From contig NC_135551.1 of assembly GCF_964340395.1 (NCBI RefSeq), positions 8,916,379 through 8,980,378 on the forward strand: a stretch of DNA of 64,000 nt. Reading direction: 5' to 3'. This DNA comes from Glandiceps talaboti (taxonomy: Eukaryota; Hemichordata; Enteropneusta; Spengelidae). The notes below the pieces were generated by a model. That model saw only the letters and a list, made by a program, of their open reading frames with translations, made no database searches and was not told the origin of the DNA. The first letter of the stretch is position 1, and every line of letters starts with the position of its first letter. A program made the position numbers and the translations under genes. This document shows, one piece after another, positions 21,301-32,997 of this stretch.

Positions 21301-22189
21301 TCATTTCAAACAGCTGACATGAGTTGGGTTTACAAATTACAATGTACTTCCGTACTTCGCCTCTACCGAATCGGCACTCCAGCACTGAAGTGTCTAAATT
21401 TCACTGTTAGCCACAATGCGCCTTTGTGGGCGCCAAGAAGTCAATTTCAATGTGCCAATTTTCAATTAAATGCGACTATGGCGCGGGGCGCGTTGACTTC
21501 CCAATCACTGGGCCAACCGGAAAGGTATTTTGGTTTTAAAAAATCGAAAATAAAGAGCAAAACAGTTAAAATCCCTCTTTCAGACTATTAGAATTATGAT
21601 GGCCCAATGCGTTCTCATCAGCCCCCTTCCCAATGTCTCATTCCTTTAGTGCACATGGATATGCAACGGCTTAGTTTACGTCAATTCTCTCTTGTATGCA
21701 TCATCAGAGCCAAGTAAACCACTGTATAAGATATTATATAATTTGGAATTGAATCAAATGTAGATGGTCACATGTATTATTCAGAACATATAAAGAAACC
21801 CCCTTAAATAATTTTGAACCAAGTGCGCATAGTAGTCCAGGATATGTGAAACCCGTATGATCATATATTGCCAATTGCCAAACAAAAAATCAAATGCCAA
21901 AAATATGGGTAAGTCGGGCCTTTTGAACAGGTTTTTAAAATGTTTTACGTCAACAAACATCATAGGCCAATCGTGCATATTTATTGTTGATATACCAAAT
22001 TATGTGAAATGTAAAGGTTGCATTCATAAGATATTGCTTAATCACGTAAGATCATCAGTTATGCAAATTGCATATTAAAAGTAAATAATGCCAACAGGCT
22101 TTATGTGCTCTTATTACGGTTGACTTATTACCAAATGCTGGGAATTTGAAGAATGCAATCTCAAGATATAGCCTAATTACTGAAAATCA
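18344..22189. other. No gene seen
   Basis: Non-coding on inspection. Open frames of 157 codons (19381-19854, minus) and 114 codons (21247-21591, plus) lack domains and composition typical of real exons. A G9 run lies near 20060. Confidence 0.45.
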
Positions 22190-22460
22190 TGAACATCTTA
22201 ATCTACACACCCCTAAAAACGTTCCCATAACATTTCAGACCAATCTGTCCAGTAGTTTTTGACCAAAAATGCCAATGACCCAATCACACACCTGTTACGC
22301 ATTCATATTGCTTTGAACAATTTCCAAACTAGACAACAAAAGTAATGTCCAAGACAATCGGTCGGGCGTTTTTTTGAGTTTATGTCATCCATACACACAC
22401 ACACACCGCACCATGCCTATAATACTGCTGAATCTCCTCAATTTAGTTGTGTTAAAATGT
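22190..22460 (+). repeat. Dispersed repeat, copy 2
   Basis: Shares with 895-1075 the ordered blocks 'catttcagaccaat', 'ccagtagtttttgac', 'accatgcctata', 'actgaatctc' and 'gttgtgttaaaa'. A short (CA)n precedes the last block. Confidence 0.55.
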
Positions 22461-25180
22461 GAGCGAATTGTAGGCGTCAAAACTTTTATTGTATTGTATT
22501 AACAAGTTTAACATTCCAAGATGAAGATTTTGTTAAAAGTGAACGTTAGTGGAATTCGAAACGTTCAATATAGGATACACTTCCATAAGTCATACAAACC
22601 ATGCTTTCATTAGGCTAGGCGATAATGTTTATCTAACACCATCATATTTTTCCTCGGTCAATTGATTCACAAGCCACGGTTAAAGCTATTTTTGTTCAAG
22701 TGGCTTGAATTTAGAAAAGGTGACCTGTCAAAAGGGGGTTCATTTTGCTGAATTAGTAAATATCGAAATATTATGTCATGACACTACGACACCATAGTCT
22801 ATGTGAACCGTGTTGGTTTTTAAATCTCAAGATCCCAAGCACTTTAAAACCCATACCCCCTAAAGCAATCTCCAGATTCAGAATCAGAAACCAATGTACA
22901 GTTCTAGACTAAGGACACTGTGACAGTGTCTAGCACTGAGATACTCATTCGCATAGATGGTTTCTGAGCGTAGATCGTCAAACAAATAGTAAACGGGGCA
23001 GAGATGTACAATAATGATGCTCGGGGCTATATTTATATGCGACCATCTTGTCCGTGATTAGTGGTCGTCTCCAGTTTATGCACGTTGAGCATTACAATGA
23101 AAGCCATGTTCATATTGCCATCCATTCTGAAGCCAAATCAGCATGTTGTTTAAAGAACAAATCGAATATTTTAGGGTATATATCTAAATCTGATATGTAC
23201 GCCATTTCTACAGTCAACATGCACAATGCACGTGTACATGATTGGTACACACCCTCTGTGATATAGCGGAACTGTGTTGAATGCATATGATTATGATGTT
23301 GTGACGAGGTATGCCGTAGACAGCGGGCCACTGTTTATGACAGGAACTAAACACACTAGTTTGGATGCATGAAAGAGGGGTTTATATGCACGAATAGTTA
23401 TGTGCCGTCTACACAGTGTCATAGTCACGTGATTTGAAGGCAACGAAAGCGTTTGGAAAATACATGCTAACAATTTGTCATTTCTCTTATATTAAATGTC
23501 GTAATTTTGATATCAGTTCAGAAAAATGTAACTGTAACCCGACTGTCAACGTGTGTGAACATACGGATGATAAAAGGTGAGAATTCATCGTACCAAAAAC
23601 ATTAAAAAGAAGTGTTGTATATTTATAGATGATGACATCAGTATGTTTATTTGTTTGTCTGTTTAAAAAGCTATACACTATGTGTACTATGCCAATTTTA
23701 TTTCAAAAATAGTCCTGGTTTCTTTGCATGTAGTTTATAAGGGTGACTGACCTTAAATTTGTTTAATGGTTCAAATCAACTACAAGCATAACATCTAGGC
23801 TAAGGTAAAATAACCACACCGTAGCTAATCATACTGCAGCATACAACATTTAATTTGTCACATGCCGCAAATATAGAGTTTTTAATTGTTTGCAGTTTAA
23901 AACACTGTGGACTCGCGATCGGGTGATGATAAAGTTTGGATTTCACTAGGGAATACTGTCATGAAATACTGCAATGTATCCAGTATATTCACAAAATGTA
24001 TGTTGGTTGTTATAATTATTGTCTTCTAATATTTGTCATGAGGTCGTCGAATATGCTGCAATAGTTGCTCTAATAGAATGTGCATCTTTATCTGCTCAGT
24101 TTTGGCAAAAGTCGCATTCTGTCTTCAACTTTCAGTCCACAGATTTGTCAGTTTCTTTTTTTTAAGTTGGAGGATGGCCAGTCAAGACATGAAAAAAATG
24201 GCAGGTTGCCATTCACTGTATATGCGACCATACAGTGAGCCTTTGAAGTTAGAGCAACTATTTAATCCGCAAGCTGCTGTAAGGCAGTTGCAAATGGCAA
24301 ACAACTATGCGGTTAGCAGAACATGGTTAAGGAACAGACGACTGACAGATGTTTAAGATAGTGACAAGAATATATAGCTGATCATGTTGACTATTCCCAC
24401 AAAATAAAGGAAGTATATCTTGTTCTAGTTTACGAGATGCTTGCTACTACATACGTAAACTATCAATTACAATATTGGTAATTCATTAATGGGGCTGAAA
24501 GACCTACAGAGAACACTAGGACTACGTCTAATTCCTACTAGGTTCTAATTATTGGCAAACTCCTAGTTATCAGTGCCCAGACATATATAGCGCAACAGAT
24601 GCTCTGTACTGAGACAAATTGACTGATAATATTGTGTCTTGTATTGCATTGTGTTTAGATATATGTTCGCATATTTCGCGCATTTAACTGGTCTGGTAAG
24701 ATTATTACATCCTTAACAAACTTGGGAGGGGGGGGGAGCTATTGTGAAGATATTATGGCAACCGAGAGCATAGCGCAGGGATATTAATTTTATGAAATTG
24801 TAAGTTTCACTTTTTAAAGGTTTTTCCAAGTATAAATGCCTGTGTAAATTAAGTATTACTGATGACATCGAAATAGTTGGAACCAGTATTTCAAAGTGTC
24901 TATCTCGAAAGTGAAAGCCATGACAATGTGTTAAGAATGAAAACATTTTTTTTTAGAAAGAGATCGTTATAATAAGCTTTTAACATAACAAATAAGAACT
25001 CTCTCAACGGAATGTTGTTTAATATTCCATAGCTTACTGATGGGTTTTTTAGACTACCAAATTACCGCTGTCCAAATATTTTGTCTGAGGTGTAATTTAA
25101 ACAGGCTGATAACAAGTTGTTCTTGAATTATATGTTCTTCACATATACTATTTGAAAGCAGTTCATATAATTCCACGTAC
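22461..25180. other. No confident gene
   Basis: A 59-codon stretch from an internal Met at 24174 (MASQDMKKMAGCHSLYMRPY...) within the frame 24078-24356 has a more protein-like composition than its surroundings, but I recognise nothing in it. Confidence 0.4.
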
Positions 25181-25289
25181 CGTCATCGTCAACAACTATA
25201 CTTCCTTCTTGGCAGGCATAATATCCAAACGTTAGAAACAGTTCAAAACAAATTAACCACATCTGCTTTTTCATTACGTTTACCGTCAT
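25181..25289 (-). CDS. Candidate first exon with signal peptide
   Basis: MTVNVMKKQMWLICFELFLT then FGYYACQEGSIVVDDD. It has a short basic start, a hydrophobic core and a polar continuation like a secretory signal. The frame ends at a good donor, GATGACG|GTACGTGG. I found no downstream exon at lower coordinates, so this is a suggestion from one exon only. It could equally be chance. Confidence 0.22.
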
Positions 25290-26880
25290 TGTAAAAACCC
25301 TAAGAAAGTAGCATTGTTTCACAAACTGCCCCTTTGACAACAGGATATCAGGAGAACAAAATGTAAACCTCGCGAAAGAAAACGTACCATGTCTCGAGCG
25401 TAGAAACTACTAAACAGATGGTAGATAGGGGAAAGTAAAGAAAAAAGCTTGAATCTACCTGTGGCATTTTGACATAGGGTTGGTACGGTTTACTCTTTAC
25501 ACATCGATACCAGCCGCCCTGATTGACAAAAATCCTTATGACAGCATATTGCGTATTTACCAAAAGGATATATGAAGGACCAAACACTGTGGGCCAAACC
25601 GGTGCCTATTTGTTTCCTATGCCGCAAAGTACCGATTGTACGCACAAAGTAATATTTAGCAGGCTGTTGTACGAATGTACTTGTACTCGCACAAGAATAA
25701 ATAGTATGGAGACAAAATACATCGACGTTCACTGAAAAATTTCCCTTTATAATTTTTATTGACGTTTGTTTTTGAGTCTTTGAGAGCTATTATTTAGGGA
25801 GCGGTAACAGCCAGAAAGTCGGAGCACTGCATCAATTTTCAATGAAAAGAAACGCACTAAATACCTATCGAAACGTCCACTGTTGAATACACTGGAAAGT
25901 ATATGTTTATTTACTTACTTACATGTTTATATATTTTGCGCCTGTACCGACTCATTACTCGCATCTAGCTTTTCGAAATTACTTGAAAGTTGTCATTTGA
26001 GGATGAAATGCTCTCACCAGAATGATCTTGTTATTGTCATTGTCAAAATATTTACAAATTCGAGTAAACCATTACCATTTTTATTACTCTTATTGTGTAC
26101 GTACCAGCATGAGTTTAGACCTGTTACACAACTGGTGGCCGAAAAAGGCATGAATCTGCGATCTGTAATTCGAGCGAGAGGCAAAATCAATTTTGGTGTC
26201 GAAAATGTGCAGGGTCAAATCTTTTTATATATAATAATATAATATAATATCATGAATTAGTCCAGATTATTTTGTACATTTTTTTTCATATCATTGGAAA
26301 GACGCGTACTAGACAGTAACGTGTTGTTCATATTTCTGGTTTTATGAGAATTCAGCAAGTATTAAGTAATGAGCTCAGGTGACCAGTTATTACTTGTTTT
26401 AGTGAAGGTACGGAAAGATTTTCATTATAAGGATTTAGCTTTCCGTCTTTGTATTTCACCACAAGATGTTGGCATTATTTTTTGAAAGTTGGATTAATTT
26501 TATGTTTTCTGTTCTTCCAATATGGCCCCATACTAATATTATTTAGAAAATATGCCTCCTAGATTCAAAGAAGAGTTCCCCGACAACGATGGCTATCTTC
26601 GATGGTACATAAATAGATAATAACAGAATGACTACATAGTGAAGGTGTAAATATTTCACAGACATGTCATTAATATAGACTACAATGATAGATGAAAAAT
26701 GTGGAAGGGCTGTAGGGGGTGTGTCTTGGTAGTTCTGGGTCATATTTCAGTTGTACTATGTGCTTTTATAATAATATTTGTGATACTGATGTGACTGGGC
26801 ATGTATCAATTATCCGAACATATGAAGATACTGTTGAGAGGGGGAAACAATTGATGGAAAATTACTTCATGGGGAAACCT
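25290..26880. other. No gene seen
   Basis: A 119-codon frame at 25883-26242 has no recognisable domain. A short (AATAT) run lies at 26232-26251. Confidence 0.4.
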
Positions 26881-26884
26881 TTAA

Positions 26885-28110
26885 TTAACAGATGAAATTT
26901 CAGTCAAAGGGCATCTTACCTGGTACGCCACAGGGTCTGCTTGGTGCAACACATGCTGACACAAATTGTTCATTTTTGCTTGCTAACATCGTTGATCATG
27001 AAATATCAGAAGTAACAGTTTAGAATGTAACTACTGAAAATAGTGAGCATTTGAAAGTTGCCAAAGCAAAATATGAGGATGTTGTGAAAAAGTAATTTGG
27101 TCTGAATACTTTTCTGATGATGATGCCATAGGTAACTATGGCAGAATTTTATTCACTGATGAATGTGAAAATGTACTTCTTCAACTTATTTGTACTAAAG
27201 AACGCCAGAATGCTGTACATGACTTCTACTCAAAATGTAGGGGTCTCTGAACTGTGTTGCGATGTAATTTTCCATGTAGGGAACACGCCGCTGAAGTAAC
27301 ACAGTATAACACTAATGCTGGACAGCTTGGGAAATTGTTGAGAGATAAATTTGCCTACATAGAGAAATGACAGTGCCTTCATAAGTTGAATCCTTCAAAC
27401 AACAATGAAGTCTTTGTGGAGTAACCTAATATTGGCAGAAAGAATATGTCAGCATGATCCTACTCATGATTTGATGACGTCGAGTCAATATGGCGGGGAA
27501 ACTTGACATACTTTTGTTTCACGAAAATGCGGCCTAATGAATTATTCAAGAGTACGATAAGAGGGCGCGCCATATTTAGAAGTAGATTTGTCGCTGAAGA
27601 CAGTTGTCCAGAATTTTTTTCGTGCACGGAATGTCAGTAAGAATTCAGTGTAACTGTTTTCAGATTGCACTCGGATCTGATGGTGAACGATTTGGTAAGT
27701 ACAACCAAGAAACAGAATGGTTGATTAGTTTTGTAAATGGTGTGCACAGATAGGCAAGTCCTGATGATATTTTTTGTTATTGGGGGCCAATTTGCCAGAG
27801 GATCATATCTTTATGAGGGAATAAGCCACGAATATTGCCATGGAGTTAGAAACCTTATCTGCAGAGAAATTTACAATATGTGAAAGGGAAATATCGTTTA
27901 AGCTTTTACTGCTACCCTTCAATGACATGAAAGGCTTGGCATGTGTGTCAGGAGAACTGAGCAATTCTGCTAAACATTTCTCCTCGTTTGATAATGTAAA
28001 TACTGCTGATATTCGTACTATGTATGGTTCTATTAGACCAAAAGGTAAGTGGCGTAAATGGGACTATAACAAAAGAGTTGCTGATGTAGCAGCTGTCAGT
28101 GAGAACTAGA
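26885..28110 (+). pseudogene. Decayed transposon-type gene, N-terminal modules
   Basis: Coding-like sequence in shifting frames: SEYFSDDDAIGNYGRILFTD near 27100, CREHAAEVTQYNTNAGQLGK near 27280, IALGSDGERFGK near 27665, GANLPEDHIFMRE near 27785, and an open 89-codon stretch at 27840-28109 with DMKGLACVSGELSNSAKHFS and KWRKWDYNKRVADVA. The last block resembles a repeated invertebrate protein family that I have seen but cannot name. Stops and at least four frame changes mean it is not functional. Whether it belongs with the module at 28700-29763 is unclear. Confidence 0.6.
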
Positions 28111-28939
28111 GCAAGCGCTAAAAGTCTGAAAACGTGATACAATGACATCGGTGATAACAATAGGAGACATAATATTGAAGAATATGAAACAAAGGATAAA
28201 GATAAATACATGCCAAAACAATATTATGAAATGAAGAGTTCTGTTTCTGTGGTAACTGAAAAGATGTTGCAAAAAAACCCACAAAATACAATTGCACCAT
28301 CTGTTCAGCATGGATCATAGCTGAAATTATGACTTCATGTAAAGAAGGGAAACTTACAGCAAAGCTCAAAAAGCTCCAAGACATTGTGTTTCCACTCATA
28401 GTCCTACAATAGACAAAACATGACACACACCATTTAAGGGAGACAACTGCGGCAAATGAAAATATGGTTAACTACATGCCTCCTATGGTGTTAATGCATT
28501 ATGAAAACACTTAAACTTATTAAGAATAATAACAGTGTATTGCAGAGACATGATGTTTCTATTTGTGATAAATAAATCCCAGGATAGTATTCTAGGATTG
28601 CAATCTGTTGATTGGTTAACAGGTTATAGTTTTATAGTCTTTTTCATGTTATTTACCTCCGTAGAACTCCCCGAGGGGAGAGATGCTGTTGCTTTTTTTC
28701 AGTCACATACTATGCCAGTTGTATATTGAATGTCATATGGACAATGTTATTATTTTAACAGATGTCAGTCCAAAATGTTAGGGCTTTCGACTACATATAC
28801 AGTATGCAACTTCGTGAAACAGATAAATTACTCTAACAACTGAATTTAGTCAACACATATTGAGTGTTCAGTCAGAAAGAGAATATTGTAATGAGATGAT
28901 AAAGTGGCAACAGCAGAGTATTAACCATTTAGAGAATTA

Positions 28940-29763
28940 ATTGTTCCAGGTCAACATGATCTTTGTAGGAATGGTTTATCTAAAGTACATTATACATTTG
29001 ATTTTGCACAGAGCTTTCTTTTACAACACCAGTCACGTCAAGTAGGACAACTTTATTTTATAAATCCAATGAAGGTACATTGTTTTGGAATTCATAATGA
29101 AGCATGTAAACTTCAAATGAATTAAGTCTGCATCATTTCATGCAGGCAACTGTTGAGATCAAAATAAGAACAAAAGTGTCAAACATTATTTTATTTATCG
29201 TTGTAGTAAAGGGATGCATGAGGATATCCAATGCCATTTATGGAAGTTGGTCATACTAAATGTATATGTGATTCTGCCTTTGGTAATAAGATACATCAGT
29301 TGTACAGGAGGAATGATGTAGATACTATATGGTACAGCTATGTGATGTTGTAAATATGAGTTCAAAGGTCAACTCTTCCAGGCGTTATACTTCTCAAACT
29401 ACAACTAATTTTGATCAGAATAAATCAAATGGTCAGTGGAAAGAGTGAGATGGGTTCTTCAAAATGTATATTGAAGTGTCTCAGAGGCATCATTGCATAT
29501 CATCACTTTAGATTTACTAAAGATGAGCTGGTGTTGTGTATGTCAATAAATCAATCTCTGATCCTGAGGAACGTGTGTATTTGGTAAAAAGGGGGCCACT
29601 TGCCCACGAACTCATGAGAGTTTACCACCAGTGCTGCCAGCTGGTGGACTCTCTAGACAGTGATACCATGGATCTGCAGATCAAAGTACTACGGTATATT
29701 AGGGAACCATATAGGGGTACGTTTCCTCCCCATTACAGTTACACAGCTGGAGGGAAAGAATAG
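28940..29763 (+). pseudogene. Decayed DUF7869-type (transposon-associated) domain
   Basis: Reads VHYTFDFAQSFLLQHQSRQV, GQLYFINPMKVHCFGIHNEA, then a damaged NC.QNKNKSV stretch (the family's DNC-GQNKN motif), PFMEVGHTKCICDSAFG, and finally LDSDTMDLQIKVLRYIREPY before TAG 29761. This order is that of a large family of uncharacterised proteins (DUF7869 from memory), whose DNCxGQNKN and GHTK(F/C)xxD motifs suggest an RNase H-like transposase fold. Several stops; inactive. The final 75 codons (29536-29763) are open. Confidence 0.6.
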
Positions 29764-29929
29764 AAATACACACTGAACAAGTCTGTATCTAAATTATTGT
29801 ATCCATATTATGTCTTAATCTTTGCGACAGCTCATAATAGCAAACTGGGCTTATTTTACACTAAAGAAAATGTGTAGTCTTCATTTGAAATCTAAAAATA
29901 TAAATAATTTAGAAGAGTGTACATTTCTA

Positions 29930-30310
29930 TTTGTAGCACATATATAGATGAAAGTCTATGTCAACACAATCTGGTCAGTATTTTTATATGTACAAGTGTA
30001 GACTGAAGTCTCTAGTAATATTCTAGTTGGCAAGTATTTCTGTATGAATGAAGATTGAAGTCTACACTATCCATATCAATAGATTCTGCTGGCCAGCGAG
30101 TATTATTGTGTACAAATGTAGACTTATGTCTACAAACTCTTTAGTATATATTCTGGTCAATAATTTTTTCTTTTGTGTATGAATGTAGATTAAAGTCTAC
30201 AATATATATAGTGAATATAATTTGGTCAGTATTCTATTGTGTACAAATGTAGACTTATGTCTACAGTCGCTAGTATATAGATTCTGATTAATGAGTATTT
30301 CTTTTCTGTA
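29930..30310. repeat. Tandem repeat, about 65-80-bp unit with a palindromic core
   Basis: About six diverged units, each centred on TGTAGACTTATGTCTACA or a variant and followed by 'ttctggtcagtatttttattgtgta'-type sequence. The core is a near-perfect inverted repeat, so single strands could form a short hairpin per unit. Confidence 0.7.
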
Positions 30311-30691
30311 TAAATAGTGAGGTCAACGGTATCATTTTTTTTCTGCCACTGTGTGTTCTTAGAATAAACACTTACATTGAGAAAACAATAACTCCACTGA
30401 AAGAGGTCGGATTTCGATGAAAAAAACAGCATATCAACCTCAATTTAAATGTTATTTATGCCGCTAAATTCCCCTGAGAAACTCCGAGTGAAAAAACGAT
30501 TTATTCAACTGCGTGCGGCGCTAAAAAGTGCCGTTTTTCACACGTTTCTCGTATTTCGGATACCACAGTGGACTGGTTCACCTGATTTACATGTGTGACC
30601 CCTTGTTAGAAAGGTCAGAAAGTTTTGCAATGAGTCATGGTCACGATGCACGATGTGGCGATTTACCGTTGTTGTCCGCTACACGTACGTT

Positions 30692-31251
30692 TCACGTTGA
30701 ATTTGGCAGGTAGGTTGCTGAATGAAAAGCTCTTGGTTCTATTTGGGGGACATTAAGCTTTTTCCATGTCAGTGTGTCAGTATTTAACAAATAAAAATGT
30801 CCATCCCGCGTCTCCTGTCTGTAGCTTGGTATTCGGGCAAACCTAGCTGGCATCTCAGCCCCACCAAACAATACAGCGTTTTAACCTTGAATTGGGGTTA
30901 GAGTAAATCCACAGCGTCTAGTAGGGATGGTTCCATTCTGGATGTTTTCTTGAGGAAGGTGGTGAGTGTGGGGGTCTGTAGGATCTTTGAAAAGTTTTGA
31001 GGTAGCTGTTTTACCGTGGATGTGAACTTTGAATGCCTCGTTGGTGCAGGATAAATCATTCAAGTTGTAGCCTCCCCATACAAGTAGCACTGTATTTTCC
31101 TGTTGCTGACTAATGTTCAACATTTGTCCAGCATGTAAAGGTGTTAACACTGCTCCCTTCATTGACATGCTTTTGACCTCTATCAATGCCCAGGTTGTTT
31201 CCTCTTTCCATCTTCCACCTCCTAAGGTGTATATTGATGTTGAACCATCAT
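30692..31251 (-). pseudogene. Kelch-repeat protein, last readable exon, with internal TAA
   Basis: From an acceptor (tttattCAG|ATGATGG) the frame reads DDGSTSIYTLGGGRWKEETT, NTVLLVWGGYNLNDLS and TRRCGFTLTPIQG, then TAA at 30881-30883. The same frame continues with NAVLFGGAEMPARFARIPSY, DGHFYLLNTDTLTWKKL and FHSATYLPNST to TGA at 30692. The paired-Gly (GG) and Tyr...Trp pattern on both sides of the TAA is Kelch beta-propeller sequence. The TAA thus sits inside a coding exon, either a nonsense mutation or an allele. The spacing of the GG motifs, and the insert after FGG..MP, resemble RAG2, but generic Kelch proteins are not excluded. Confidence 0.7.
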
Positions 31252-31319
31252 CTGAATAAAATGTAAATAATAAATAATTAAATAAAACCATAAATAAATA
31301 AATAAATAAAACATAATAT

Positions 31320-31595
31320 TTTTACCAAAAAAATATTGTTTGTCCAGGAAATTACTATACAAACAACCCCATGGGGATGAAGAAAGTTGTTAAGAAATTA
31401 AGAAGCTTTGCAAATAACTTCTTGCATGCTACATAGACTTTTGAAAAAAAAAACCTTTGTTTGACCTGGACATTACTATACAAACAATCCCATGGGAATG
31501 AAGAAAGGTGTTAAGATATTTAAGAAGCTTTGCATATCATTTCTTGCATGCTACATATTTAAGAAGCTTTGCATATAATTTCTTGCATGCTACAA
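31320..31595. repeat. Tandem repeat, about 118-bp unit, 2.3 copies
   Basis: Units share 'cattactatacaaacaa(c/t)ccc', 'atgaagaaag(t/g)tgttaag' and 'aagaagctttgca' followed by TTCTTGCATGCTACA. A third partial copy of the end is at 31556-31593. It lies in the Kelch gene's intron. Confidence 0.75.
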
Positions 31596-31768
31596 AGACA
31601 AATTTAGAAAACTGTCTTCTAAACCTATCTGTAGTTTCTGATACACAAACCCGATATTTACTAGTAAGGTAATAACCACAATGCGAATATACGGATTATC
31701 ACTGTTTATGTTTCAATGTTAGTTTACACACACGCTACCTCGCTCACTCGGCTCGGTAAAATACTCAC

Positions 31769-31816
31769 CATTGCAAATTCTAGTTTCCATATGTCCCTCA
31801 GCTGGATAATGCTCTC
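31769..31816 (-). CDS. Kelch gene, upstream 48-bp exon
   Basis: Bounded by ttttttttaatCAG|GAGAGC and AATG|GTGAGTAT, both good splice sites. It encodes EHYPAEGHMETRICN, and its final G joins AT of the next exon to give Asp, keeping the Kelch frame (ICN-DDGSTS). The matched phase is good evidence that this was a spliced gene. Exons further upstream (higher coordinates) were not found. Confidence 0.6.
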
Positions 31817-32004
31817 CTGATTAAAAAAAAAGTTTTCTTGTTATTTTCTTTCGATCACTTGATTTCTCGATGAGCGGAATGAATCGAAAAGTAGTTAGGT
31901 CGAGATCGAGGGTCATCGGGATCCGCGGGATGGGGGATTCACTTCACTCACACAGTGTCTCGAACTCCTAGCTCCTGGAATTAGAATAACTCTCAAAAAC
32001 TTAC

Positions 32005-32120
32005 AAAAAATAGTGGCTGAGTCAGGATAAACAACAGGTCGGAGAGTTTAGTTTACAGGAGCAAAAAATAGTGGCCGAGTCAGGATAAACAACAGATCAG
32101 AGAGTTTAGTTTACAGGAGC
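32005..32120. repeat. 58-bp tandem duplication
   Basis: AAAAAATAGTGGC(T/C)GAGTC...TTTACAGGAGC occurs twice in direct succession (32005-32062 and 32063-32120) with three differences. It lies between the minus-strand Kelch gene and the plus-strand gene at 32.4 kb, where a shared promoter would be expected. Confidence 0.8.
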
Positions 32121-32339
32121 GATTTCATCAGCGTTTGCATTCACGACTTTCGGAATTTAAAAGTTTGGAGCATCATTTGCATGCGAAAGGAAACGCAGTG
32201 ACCTTTAAAAATGTAAACATTAGTGACGCCAGTTTATCGCTCGGCATCGCGTGGCTTGTACGAGATAACAGACTGCGCATGTGTCGTGCGGCCATCTTGG
32301 ATGTTTACGATTCTACAGTAGGTATAGGTATAGGCGATT

Positions 32340-32495
32340 TCGCATAGTGGCAAGCCAGACAAACGGCCAAACAGTCTCGAAGAGAACTTGCTGCAATGGC
32401 GTGAGCAGCCAAGGAACTCGGCCGACGTTGTGGTGGCATGAGGGCTGCCCCTGCAGCTCTTGTCTCACAATTTAATTCCAACAGTACTACTAGTA
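32340..32495 (+). CDS. Candidate first exon of the 33-kb gene
   Basis: A frame reads WQARQTAKQSRRELAAMA, a stop, then AAKELGRRCGGMRAAPAALV and SQFNSNSTTS up to a near-consensus donor, AGTA|GTAAGTAT. The Arg/Ala-rich composition differs from surrounding non-coding DNA. The in-frame TGA near 32400 and an uncertain start keep this tentative; it may be 5' UTR. Confidence 0.3.
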
Positions 32496-32997
32496 GTAAG
32501 TATTTATTAAAACGATTTGTCCTGTAGACAGTTTAAATAGTTTTGGTTGTTGTAGTATTGTTTACACATTTTTTCTATAGTGTATTTATCTGTTAAAACA
32601 ATTCTGGTAGTTTAATAATAAAGTAGAGGTTTCTATTGGGTTGTAAATAAAAAAAAAATATGAAAAGAGATCCCTACACCTAACACATTGAAATGCCAGC
32701 TTAGCTATTTAGCTAGCTGCATCATTTGTTCATGTTTATTTGCATGTGTTGTTTGTGTGTTTCTTATCTGTGAAACTAATGTTTTAACATGTTGGTTAAT
32801 AGCTGACAAAGGCACACTAACTGATGTTTTATTAATTAATATCTTTTTGGTTTTTTTTAGTTTTCAGGTTACATTAACTAAAATGTTTACTCAATATTGT
32901 TGTACAGGTGTATTTTTGATAATTAATACAACTTTATGTATATACAGCCAACTAACCTAAACTTTTCATCCCATTCAAACATTTCTATTTATTACAG

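Noticed and set aside
21247-21591. 114-codon plus-strand frame
   Set aside because: It crosses a locally CpG-rich stretch; nothing resembling a known domain.
28096-28426. Phe/Ser-rich minus-strand frames
   Set aside because: Antisense to decayed coding sequence of the 26.9-29.8 kb relic.
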